Origin: Dechloromonas denitrificans
Lineage (GTDB): Bacteria > Pseudomonadota > Gammaproteobacteria > Burkholderiales > Rhodocyclaceae
Reading direction: 5' to 3'
Assembly (NCBI RefSeq): GCF_020510685.1
Contig: NZ_CP075185.1
Location: forward strand, 2,356,001 to 2,420,000
Length of the DNA: 64,000 bases
Position numbers and translations under genes: made by a program. Below the pieces are notes generated by a model. That model searched no databases, was not told where the DNA came from, and was given only the letters and a program-made list of their open reading frames with translations. Positions 17,100-24,831 of this stretch are shown here, in pieces. Position 1 is the first letter of the stretch. Every line of letters begins with the position of its first letter.

Positions 17100-17726
17100 T
17101 CAGCCCAGCCGCGGAATCTGGAGATGCGCCCCGGCGGACAGTCCGCGCGGGTCGTCGACGTTGTTGGAAGCGGCAATCAGTCGCCACTGGGCCGGATCGT
17201 CGTAGACCGCTGCGGCTATGGCCTGCAGCGTATCGCCCGCCTTGGCGACATAGGCCGTCACCTGCTCGACCTGGGCCACGGGAACGGCGGCGATCAGGCT
17301 TTCCAGGCTGTCGTGGCCCTTGAATTCGACCGTCAGATGGGCGCGCAGCGGCATGCCGGCGGCGTTGAAGTAATCGAACTCCTGCCTGACGCTGACCAGG
17401 AAACAGGGAAATGCCAGCGATCCCCAGAGCAGCAGCAGGCGTGGCGGCGCCCGGGTGACCGTGGCCGGCTCGGTGAGATTGGCGATGGCGGCGGTCGCCG
17501 TGCGCACATCGACGCCGCTGTTGGTGGTGTCGAAGAACAACTCCATGCTCAGGCTCTTGGCGTTGCCATTGACGAACTGCAGTACCGATGACGGCAGGCC
17601 CGGGATCTTGAGTTCGGCGAACTGGTTGGTCTTGGACAACTCGTACTTGGGCGGGTTGAACATGGCGGGGATCGGCGGCGATCCGGGGACGTCGAGGTTG
17701 ACGATTACAGCCTTGGTGAGCGCCAT
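17100..17726 (-). CDS. eCIS LysM-domain baseplate protein (Afp7/gp53-like)
   Basis: 208 residues. An N-terminal domain (PPIPAMFNPPKYELSKTNQF is the recognised opening) is followed by a C-terminal LysM module (YVAKAGDTLQAIAAAVYDD ... WRLIAASNNVDDPRGL ... LQIPRL, residues 158-208). In contractile systems this protein clamps the hub and tube base; the LysM is not thought to bind cell wall in this role. Its start overlaps the stop of the preceding gene. Confidence 0.88.
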   Translation of the reverse strand: MALTKAVIVNLDVPGSPPIPAMFNPPKYELSKTNQFAELKIPGLPSSVLQFVNGNAKSLSMELFFDTTNSGVDVRTATAAIANLTEPATVTRAPPRLLLLWGSLAFPCFLVSVRQEFDYFNAAGMPLRAHLTVEFKGHDSLESLIAAVPVAQVEQVTAYVAKAGDTLQAIAAAVYDDPAQWRLIAASNNVDDPRGLSAGAHLQIPRLG

Positions 17727-18754
17727 CAGTAGCCTCCCCCGCGTTCGCGCTCAAGACGCGCCTGTTGTTTGAGGACCCGTGCCACCTGCTCTGCCACCTG
17801 GCCGATATCCGCCCGGCTCAAGCGGGCCGGCAGGCTTGGAGTTTGCGGCGCGGATGTGTCGGCGGCAGCGTGCATTTGCCCGGCCGCCACCGACTGCTCC
17901 GGCTTCGCCTGTTCCGCGGGAGCGGCCGGCAGCAGGCGCATGTCCATTCCGGCCAGCCCCCGGTTGTGACGAGCCTGTTCGAACAAGGCGTCGACTAGGG
18001 CCGAAGGGGCCATCGGCGCCGCTTGGCGGATCGGCGCGGCAGCCGCCGCCACCCGGAATTCCGGGCCTCGATGCGCAAACACCAGGCGCCCATCGCCAGC
18101 GGTGGCACCCGGCGCCTGGCTTTGCGGTGGCGCGGCGCGGCGACCGCCACTCGAATCCTGCGGATAGCCCTGCTTCGTGGAGCTTGGTACGGGCAGCGCC
18201 CTGTGGTCCGTCCGCTGCGGGCTGAGTAGATTGACCGGTTTGGCGACGCTGGCCGGTCGCCAGGGCGTGGCCAGGGTCAGTGGAGCCATGCTGGCCCCAA
18301 CCGAACCCTCCGCCGGGCCCGACAGCGAAGGAACCGCACCTCGGGCAACCGGCAGCATGGGCGGCGTTTTTTCCTCAAGGATAGGCCCAAAACCGTTCGC
18401 TGCCCCGCCCTGGCGCCCGACGGCCACAACCGGGTGCGACGCGTTGTACACCACGCTCGACTGCTGGTAGATAGATTGCCGCCCGAAGCGAATCTGCAGG
18501 CTGATCGGCGCCAGAACCGTCCACGCCGGCCGGAAAAACTTCAGTTCCGGTGCCGAAGGGGCGAACGCCGCGCCATCCACTTGTTCCTGCCCCGAAGAAG
18601 CGAGCGTCAGCTGGAGACGGCGGTTGACCGCAACGCTCTGGCGCGACGCCAGATGCGCCAGAAGCTGCCGGCCGGCGCCAAGTGCCGGCGGTATCCAGGT
18701 CTGGCGGCTGGCTACCGGAACCAAGGTGCCGTCTGCTTGCATGTGGTCTTTCAT
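17726..18754 (-). CDS. eCIS-associated Ala/Pro-rich protein of unknown function
   Basis: 342 residues, mostly low-complexity Ala/Pro/Gln-rich and without recognised domains. The C-terminus (LSRADIGQVAEQVARVLKQQARLERERGGGY) ends in a short amphipathic helix of the type D-x3-V-A-x2-V-x2-L-x4-R-x-ER-x-R/G, which I know from small proteins encoded beside LysM genes in eCIS loci. No predicted membrane segment. It is far too short and irregular for a tape measure. Start ATG 18754 has AAGGGGC upstream; longer in-frame starts are possible. Confidence 0.65.
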   Translation of the reverse strand: MKDHMQADGTLVPVASRQTWIPPALGAGRQLLAHLASRQSVAVNRRLQLTLASSGQEQVDGAAFAPSAPELKFFRPAWTVLAPISLQIRFGRQSIYQQSSVVYNASHPVVAVGRQGGAANGFGPILEEKTPPMLPVARGAVPSLSGPAEGSVGASMAPLTLATPWRPASVAKPVNLLSPQRTDHRALPVPSSTKQGYPQDSSGGRRAAPPQSQAPGATAGDGRLVFAHRGPEFRVAAAAAPIRQAAPMAPSALVDALFEQARHNRGLAGMDMRLLPAAPAEQAKPEQSVAAGQMHAAADTSAPQTPSLPARLSRADIGQVAEQVARVLKQQARLERERGGGY

Positions 18755-18777
18755 TGCCCCTTGCCGATCATCGTTTG

Positions 18778-18993
18778 TTACTGCTGCGGTTTGTCCAGTG
18801 CCTCGTTGATGCGCGAAATCTCCGCAACCCAACGGCGGCGCTCGCCATGCTCCATGTTCATCAATTCGGCGACCGACCAGTGAAAGTGAAAGGCGATGAA
18901 GGCTACCTCCTCGTACAACCGGTCGAGGGGGTAGCCTAGGATTCCCCCACCGGTGCCGTCTCCATCTCGAATGCGTTCTGGCAATGCGGACAA
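18778..18993 (-). CDS. Small eCIS-associated protein (DUF6760-like)
   Basis: About 71 residues. The core YPLDRLYEEVAFIAFHFHW and the tail MEHGERRRWVAEISRIN match the small DUF6760-type proteins found next to tube genes in eCIS loci. By position and size it may be a tail assembly chaperone. The start is uncertain: the frame overlaps the previous gene by up to 58 bases and offers only TTG or rarer starts, so translation is probably coupled. Confidence 0.7.
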   Translation of the reverse strand: MSALPERIRDGDGTGGGILGYPLDRLYEEVAFIAFHFHWSVAELMNMEHGERRRWVAEISRINEALDKPQQ

Positions 18994-19307
18994 GTCACCG
19001 CCAGCTTGCTGCTTTGCGAGCTGTTGATGCGGTTGTAGAAGTCCTGCAGGTATGCCAGATCGGAAGCGAACAAGCCCTCGATGACCTTGGGATTGATGAC
19101 CTCGAGCACCCCCAGCCGGACCACGACACGGGCCAACAGGATCACCACCAGATAGGCCGGGTTGCCCTGCACGCGCGGGTCCTTTTGCGGCAGGATCTCG
19201 TCGGCGGCGGTGGCCAGGCGCATCGTCCCTTCCCGGTGGATATTGCCGGCGCTATCGACATAGCCCCTGGGCAGCACGAACTCGAATTCGGTGGCGAAGT
19301 CGTTCAC
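18936..19307 (-). CDS. eCIS tail-assembly protein with C-terminal CxxC
   Basis: 123 residues from a GTG start that overlaps the tube stop (GTGA). It begins with FATEFEFVLPRGYVDSAGN and contains PAYLVVILLARVVVRLGVLEVINPKVIEGLF, typical of the conserved small protein between tube and LysM genes in eCIS loci. The C-terminus has one CPHC pair, half of a zinc ribbon. Likely a tail assembly chaperone or initiator; its role is inferred from position. Confidence 0.72.
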   Translation of the reverse strand: MNDFATEFEFVLPRGYVDSAGNIHREGTMRLATAADEILPQKDPRVQGNPAYLVVILLARVVVRLGVLEVINPKVIEGLFASDLAYLQDFYNRINSSQSSKLAVTCPHCQNAFEMETAPVGES

Positions 19308-19729
19308 GCGCGCTCCAGTCGTTCGCAACTGATGGTCAGCGTATCGATTGCCACGTCATTGCCCTTGCCGCTGAAGTCCGGCGCATCGTACTTGCTCGGC
19401 CAAGCGGTGAAGAAGTTCCAGCGGACCTTCTCCTGGCCGACATCGTCAAGCAGGATGATCGAGCCGTTCCGGCGCTCGACCTTGCCGTTGAGCGCCGTGC
19501 GGTGCCAGTCGTAGAGTTCGCGCGAATCGGTGACGCCCCACTTCAGGGTGATGTCCGGATAGCTGTTCTTGCCGGGTAGCTTGCGCACCGTCGCCGCATC
19601 GCCGCCTTCGCGGTATTCGATGACCTCGACGTTCGAACCGAAACCGCTGCAGTCGGAAAAGCCCGCCTGCGTGATGCCGTCGATTTCGAGCAGGAAACGG
19701 AAGTTCTTGTACGGATCAACTCTTGCCAT
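19304..19729 (-). CDS. eCIS inner tube protein
   Basis: 141-residue tail tube protein (Afp1/Afp5, T4 gp19-like). It has the opening DPYKNFRFLLEIDGITQAGFSDCSG and the central PGKNSYPDITLKWGVTDSRELYDW, both conserved in eCIS tubes. Hexameric rings stack to form the cargo conduit. AGGAGAACG precedes the ATG. It is the only tube gene in the cluster, whereas AFP and PVC loci carry several. Confidence 0.92.
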   Translation of the reverse strand: MARVDPYKNFRFLLEIDGITQAGFSDCSGFGSNVEVIEYREGGDAATVRKLPGKNSYPDITLKWGVTDSRELYDWHRTALNGKVERRNGSIILLDDVGQEKVRWNFFTAWPSKYDAPDFSGKGNDVAIDTLTISCERLERA

Positions 19730-19757
19730 ATCGTTCTCCTAATGCCGGAAAAGGGTC

Positions 19758-20924
19758 TCAACTGCCTGTCGTCTGCTGGATGCGGAAAATCACGAACTCC
19801 GCCGGCTTGACGATGGCGACGCCGATCTCGGTGACTACCCGGCCAAGTTCCCGGACATCGGCCGGATTGGTGTCGGCGTCGCATTTCACGTAAAAGGCCT
19901 CTTTCGGCGTTTCGCCGAACAGGGCGCCGGCGCGCCACTCGTTGGTCAGAAAATCGGTCAGGGTACGGACAATCCGCTTCCACAAGGAGGACGTATTGGG
20001 CTCGAAGACCACCCATTGGGTACCCTCGTCGATCGACTCGCGCAGATAGTTCATGTAGCGCCGGGTACTGATATAGCGGTACTCGGAATGCGCCTCGTCG
20101 GCCCGCGTCCGGCCGCCCCAGACTTTCAGGGCGCCATTGAACTCGCGGATGACGTTGATGCCTTCCGGATTCAACCCGTCCTGCTGGGCCTTGCTGATCC
20201 GATAGCCCAAGCCGAGCGCCCCCTGCACCACTTCATTGGCCGGCGCCTTGTGTACGCCGCGCGTCGCATCGTTGCGCGCATAGATGCCGGCAACGTGGCC
20301 GCTGGGTGGAACGATGACGGTGCCGCCGGTCGCCGAGGTCGGGTCGTTGACCTCGATCCACGGGAAGTAGATGGCGCCATGGCTGCCCGTCTCGCTTCTG
20401 GCGGTCAGGCTGATGTCGGTCGCGGTGATGGTCGCCGGGGTCTTCACCCCATCGAGGACGGCAACCCGGTCGCCGGTATTCTTGCAATGGTCGAGCAGCG
20501 CCTGCTGAACCGTCTGGCTGGTGACGCCAGGGGCGGCGACGATGGCGATTTCGTCGATGGCGGCCAGATCGCTGAGTTCGTCGACACCGGTGCTCAGATC
20601 GGCCTCGGCTGCTACCCTGACCACCCAGCAGCGCGTGCCGCCGTTGTGGAAGAAGCCGAATACCGCATGCGCCAGGAAGGCGTTGCCGCTCTGGATCTCC
20701 CCGAACTGCGTGACGAAATCGTTCCAGCAGGTGACCAGGTACGGCTTGCTGGCCGTGGCGACAGGGTATTTGCTGCCCGAGCCATCCGGTTTGGCCGGCA
20801 TGGTGATGTTGTTCGGCACCACGCCGAGGAACCCGGCCGTGCTCGTACCGACACCGGCAATGGGCTTGGACGAGGGCGGCACGTCTTCGACGTAGACCCC
20901 GGGGGACAGGTAAGGATTGGGCAT
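19758..20924 (-). CDS. eCIS contractile sheath protein
   Basis: 388-residue phage tail sheath homologue. It opens with the family hallmark LSPGVYVEDVPPSSKPIAGV and has FGFFHNGGTRCWVVRV near residue 90. The C-terminal domain with VWGGRTRA, YRYISTRRYMNYLRESI and EFVIFRIQQ is the part that makes inter-ring contacts. It is the sole sheath gene. AGGAGAAG precedes ATG 20924. It contracts to drive the tube through the target membrane. Confidence 0.93.
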   Translation of the reverse strand: MPNPYLSPGVYVEDVPPSSKPIAGVGTSTAGFLGVVPNNITMPAKPDGSGSKYPVATASKPYLVTCWNDFVTQFGEIQSGNAFLAHAVFGFFHNGGTRCWVVRVAAEADLSTGVDELSDLAAIDEIAIVAAPGVTSQTVQQALLDHCKNTGDRVAVLDGVKTPATITATDISLTARSETGSHGAIYFPWIEVNDPTSATGGTVIVPPSGHVAGIYARNDATRGVHKAPANEVVQGALGLGYRISKAQQDGLNPEGINVIREFNGALKVWGGRTRADEAHSEYRYISTRRYMNYLRESIDEGTQWVVFEPNTSSLWKRIVRTLTDFLTNEWRAGALFGETPKEAFYVKCDADTNPADVRELGRVVTEIGVAIVKPAEFVIFRIQQTTGS

Positions 20925-20936
20925 TGCACTTCTCCT

Positions 20937-21788
20937 TCAGATTGCGTCGGTTAAAGTGAGGTCAAAAGCACCGGGACTGGTGCCGGGAACCGCCACGGAC
21001 ACGGTGGTGGCGACATACCCCTGCCGGCTGGCGCTGATCTGGTAATGGCCGGCGGCGATCGTGGAAAAACTGTAGCGCCCATCCGCATCGCTCGTCGTGC
21101 GCAGGCCGAGTTCGACCAGCGTCAGTTCGGCGCCGCCGATCGCCTCCCAGGTATTGGCGCGCCGCACGGTACCGGCAAAATGGAAGAGCGGCTCGGCGAT
21201 CCCCAGGCTCGTCTCGTGGATGACCATCTCCTTGGTCGAAACCTCGGGGGCTTCGACCGGCTCGCCGGCCTGATCCATCGCGATGGTCGCGCTCAGCGTA
21301 ATCGACGGGCGCAACTTGCCGCCCAGCGCCGACCAGAACTCCGCCGGGTTGCGGACCAATTCGCCTTGCGCGGCGAGGAGCGGAACCGGGTTGCGCTGGC
21401 TGGCCAGTTCGCCTTGCAGGAGATTCGCCGGAATCGCCGGCAGGCGGGAAAAAAGGCGCAACACTTCGCCGAGCAACTGGTGCTGGCCGAGAATGTTCGC
21501 CTCGCCGGTCACCCCTGCCTCGATCCAGGCGGTGACCAGATAGGAGCAGGCCACCCGGAGCGGCGGCCGGCGTATCGTGACCACGCCGTTCTGCCTTTCG
21601 ACCACCGGTTCGTTGTTCCGCAACTCGGCATTCTCGCGAACGTCGTAGAGGAACAGGTTGATGACGGTCTTGTCGGGATTGAACGACTCCGCAGGACGAT
21701 CGAACACGACCTCGGCATCGCGCACGATGGTCGGCGCGCTGGCCGCCTCGAGGATGGCTCTCAACGACAAATCGAGATCATGAAACAT
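20937..21788 (-). CDS. eCIS Pvc16/DUF4255-type protein with C-terminal carboxypeptidase-regulatory-like domain
   Basis: 283 residues. Residues 1-180 match the Pvc16/Afp16 N-terminal family (DUF4255): FHDLDLSLRAIL, VINLFLYDVRENAELRN and CSYLVTAWI. Afp16 ends the tube and sets particle length. The C-terminal 80 residues (FHFAGTVRR ... GAELTLVELGLRTTSDADGRYSF) form a CarboxypepD_reg/SpaA-like beta-sandwich with a Gly-rich ATTVSVAVPG end. Located 12 bases upstream of the sheath gene. Confidence 0.85.
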   Translation of the reverse strand: MFHDLDLSLRAILEAASAPTIVRDAEVVFDRPAESFNPDKTVINLFLYDVRENAELRNNEPVVERQNGVVTIRRPPLRVACSYLVTAWIEAGVTGEANILGQHQLLGEVLRLFSRLPAIPANLLQGELASQRNPVPLLAAQGELVRNPAEFWSALGGKLRPSITLSATIAMDQAGEPVEAPEVSTKEMVIHETSLGIAEPLFHFAGTVRRANTWEAIGGAELTLVELGLRTTSDADGRYSFSTIAAGHYQISASRQGYVATTVSVAVPGTSPGAFDLTLTDAI

Positions 21789-21798
21789 GGCCCGTTCC

Positions 21799-24700
21799 TC
21801 ACTTCGTTGTCTTGCGTTCCAGCCACGTCTTCAGCGCTTCGCCAAAGGCATCCTGGAGCGGATTGCCGGATGATCGCTTGATGGCCAGGTCGTCGAGCAG
21901 GCCGATCGCCCACGGCTCGGGGCTGACGAACATGTCGTCCACCACCACCCGCCCGTTGAATTCCTTGAGCCGGACGGGCTCCACCAGATCCGGTCGGGCC
22001 CCGACATTGACCCGCAACGAGAAGAACAGTTTTTCGCCTTTGCCGGGTTGCTGAACGAACACCGAGTAGCGGCGATAGACCAGCGCATGCCCGGCATCCT
22101 TGGCATGGCTTACGGCATTTTCGGCCACCATCCGGACCTCCGAATTCGACCCACCCAGCTTGCCGCGCATGCGCCGCAAGAAGCTTTCGACCCCCTGCCC
22201 CTCGATCAGCTGGTTGTACACGTCGTATTTGACCGGAAGCCCCAGGTTGCCCGGCCCACGGGCCAATCCAACGGGCGCTCCGAAATTGAGTTCGACGCTG
22301 AGCGGGCCTGACAGATGCAATATTTCCGAGGACGGATTCTTGTCCCGGAAACTCTGCGACATCTCGCCTCGCGTCGGCATGTCGGTCGGCGGGCGTTCGT
22401 TCCCCTTGCGCAGATAGCCTTCGGCGATGGTGTTGAAATGCCCTGGACGATCCGGGTCGGCCTTCATCCAGGCCCGCGCGACGACTTGGCCGCGGCGATC
22501 GACGAATTCGAGCACCTCGTTGAGGCCGACGGTGACCACCGGCCGCCCCGCCCCGGCCGCCGTCTGCAGATCGTCGGTCCGGATCTGGCGTGACTGATAA
22601 TCGGCGGGCGGCACACTGCGTTTGCGCAGCGCCGGCTGGGCGACATCTTTTCCCGGCCCTTTCGCCGCCGTGCCGAAATTGGTTTTGCCGCCCACCGCGC
22701 CTTCGTTGTCGAGTTTTCCCTTGCGCCGTTGCTCAAGCCAGCGGTCAGTATCGGCGCGCGCCACCGGATTGTCGAAAATAGCCCGGCTCTCGTGGTAACT
22801 GTCGAAATCGGCAACGCGGCTGAAATTCTTGGTGATCCTTTTGCCATCGGCATTGACCGTTTCGATCACCAATCCACCTTCCTTGGTCACCGTGTAGGCC
22901 GAGCGGCCGCGCTTGCCGCCGGGCAGCGGAAACTCGACGATTTCGGTCATCGTCCGCCCCTGGCCGGCGACCCGGTGCGCCAGTTCGGCGACATCGGCCT
23001 GGGCCGGCATGCGCCACAGCGGCACGTCGGCGGTATTGGTGTGGAAGTGCTGAACAGCCCGCCATGCATTATCGTCCTGTGGCGGGTGCACCTCGGTCGT
23101 CTGGCCGAGACGGACGACGTACTCGCCGGTGTCCGGATGCTGCCAGATGCCCACTTCGTGCAGCCCGCCGGTTTCGGCAATCACCCGGTCGTAGAGCGTA
23201 CGGGCCGCTTCGAGCGAACCGTGCGGTTTGCCGATGGTGACGCTGCCACCCTTGGCCGACGCTGCGTAGCGCGGCTTGCGCCGGCCGCTTGCCACCTCGG
23301 GCGGCGTCTTGGGCGCATCGCGCGGCCCCAGGCGCGCCTTGACCTCCTCGGCCATGGCCAGTTGATGCGAATCGGCCACCGCCTCCCGCTTCTCGCTGAG
23401 TACAAGCTTCGGCGACGGCTGCGGCTCGGCCCGCCCGGCCATGCTCTTGCTGCCTGCCGCAACGTCGGCTGGCGAGGCGGCTTTGACGGGCTTCTCGGCG
23501 GCTGCCTCGCGCCTTGCCTGGGCATGTCCATGGGTGTCGATGGCCAAAGACATCAGCTGCGGGATCAGGCCGGCGAGCACCTCGCCATAGGCCATTTCCT
23601 TGTCCTTCGGGCTGTCGGCCGAGGCGGCGATATCCGCCAGACGCTTGAGCGAGGTCGTGGTCTGCAACATCCCGAGCAGCACGCCGACGCGCGCCCGGGT
23701 CACCTGCTGGCTGGTCGACGATGCACTTTTGGCGGCCATCGCTGTGCCGATCAGGCTGGAGGCGAGCATGACGACCTGATCGATAAAGTCGTTGTCGTTC
23801 AACAGATCGACCAAGGCGGTCGACTTGCCGGCCTTCTGCCGGGCTTCGATCACTCGGGCGATCCCCTGGGCAGCCATGCCGACGCCCTGCAGTCCGCCAA
23901 GCACACCGAGCGCCTGGTTGGCCTTCTTGAGCTTTTCCAGGTTCTGGGCCAGCTGCATCAGCTTGCCGCCTTTGGCCCCCAGGGCACGCGACAGGTTGAC
24001 CAGCTGCCAGATGACATCGCCGCCGGCGGTGCCGATCTGCGCGGCGTTCATGCCGAGCAGCAGGCTTTCCGACGAATCCCACTCGCGGCCGAAGAGAATG
24101 TGCGCCGTCTCGTCGAATTGCTCGGCCATCGCTTGCGCCGCCTTGGGGCCGGCGAGGCCGACCAGGCCGGTGCCCATGCCCTTGAGCATGCCCCATAGCC
24201 CCATCGCCTCCTGCCGGGCAATCAGCGCAACGCCACTCTCGGTGTCGGCGCCCTCCGGGGCATCGGTCCGCTGCGTCTCGCTTAGCTTGACCGTGCGCTT
24301 GAACTCTTCGAGCCAGTAGCCGCGCAGCATGTACCACAGCGCATCGTAGGCGATGGCGTACTGGTCCTGCCAGAGCGAGCGGAAGCTGCTGCGCGAGAAG
24401 GAGCGCGACTTCAGGCGGGCGAGGAAGTGGTCGAGCATCGGCGTGCGGCTGATGCCGCGTTGCTCGGTCGACCGGCTATCGTCCTTTTTCGCCCAGCCAC
24501 GGATCTTCTCTAGGATCAGCGTCTGATCGCCCGTATCAGGAGTGCCTTTTTTCAGGATGCGGACAATGTAATCGATATCGGCGTCGATCTCGGCGCGCGT
24601 TTCCGGGGCGAGCGGCACCAGTCTGACGGCCGCCTTTTCCGGTGTCGTGCCGGCAACCGGAGAATTCGGGCGATCGGCCGTCAGCATCGACTGGGCCCGC

Positions 24701-24831
24701 TGATTGCCTACCGTCCGCTGCAAGTACATCGGCGTGCCGGTGTTGGCCGGGCGTTGCGCGCTCGGCGCCGGTTTCGGACGCCGCGTACTGACGGCTGGCG
24801 AGGTCTCCCGCGCGACGTATGCCCGGTTCAT
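21799..24831 (-). CDS. Large eCIS-associated protein, putative cargo/effector
   Basis: 1010 residues; ATG overlaps the ATPase stop (ATGA). Residues 35-50 (MYLQRTVGNQRAQSML) match the LQR-x-x-GN-x-x-x-x-x-L motif that begins many eCIS-linked DUF4157 and toxin proteins. Residues 300-470 are Ala/Leu/Gly-rich helices that could insert into or perturb membranes. From residue 560 on the protein is globular: an HFHTN motif at H595 and H597 is followed by a conserved-looking WRMPAQADVAELAHRV, faintly like a JAB metalloprotease or other toxin fold, and ends in a long alpha/beta region. No known toxin domain is recognised. Position between ATPase and cap genes fits a cargo or an unusual structural protein. 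Confidence 0.7.
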   Translation of the reverse strand: MNRAYVARETSPAVSTRRPKPAPSAQRPANTGTPMYLQRTVGNQRAQSMLTADRPNSPVAGTTPEKAAVRLVPLAPETRAEIDADIDYIVRILKKGTPDTGDQTLILEKIRGWAKKDDSRSTEQRGISRTPMLDHFLARLKSRSFSRSSFRSLWQDQYAIAYDALWYMLRGYWLEEFKRTVKLSETQRTDAPEGADTESGVALIARQEAMGLWGMLKGMGTGLVGLAGPKAAQAMAEQFDETAHILFGREWDSSESLLLGMNAAQIGTAGGDVIWQLVNLSRALGAKGGKLMQLAQNLEKLKKANQALGVLGGLQGVGMAAQGIARVIEARQKAGKSTALVDLLNDNDFIDQVVMLASSLIGTAMAAKSASSTSQQVTRARVGVLLGMLQTTTSLKRLADIAASADSPKDKEMAYGEVLAGLIPQLMSLAIDTHGHAQARREAAAEKPVKAASPADVAAGSKSMAGRAEPQPSPKLVLSEKREAVADSHQLAMAEEVKARLGPRDAPKTPPEVASGRRKPRYAASAKGGSVTIGKPHGSLEAARTLYDRVIAETGGLHEVGIWQHPDTGEYVVRLGQTTEVHPPQDDNAWRAVQHFHTNTADVPLWRMPAQADVAELAHRVAGQGRTMTEIVEFPLPGGKRGRSAYTVTKEGGLVIETVNADGKRITKNFSRVADFDSYHESRAIFDNPVARADTDRWLEQRRKGKLDNEGAVGGKTNFGTAAKGPGKDVAQPALRKRSVPPADYQSRQIRTDDLQTAAGAGRPVVTVGLNEVLEFVDRRGQVVARAWMKADPDRPGHFNTIAEGYLRKGNERPPTDMPTRGEMSQSFRDKNPSSEILHLSGPLSVELNFGAPVGLARGPGNLGLPVKYDVYNQLIEGQGVESFLRRMRGKLGGSNSEVRMVAENAVSHAKDAGHALVYRRYSVFVQQPGKGEKLFFSLRVNVGARPDLVEPVRLKEFNGRVVVDDMFVSPEPWAIGLLDDLAIKRSSGNPLQDAFGEALKTWLERKTTK

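Noticed and set aside
22980-23060. JAB/MPN metalloprotease site in the 1010-residue protein (HFHTN)
   Set aside because: Only the HxH spacing fits; the upstream Glu and downstream S-x-x-D arrangement are not convincing, so no function is assigned.
22729-24198. 489-codon rightward open frame over the 1010-residue protein
   Set aside because: His/Gly/Arg-rich antisense shadow; the leftward frame has a coupled ATGA start and a recognisable N-terminal motif.
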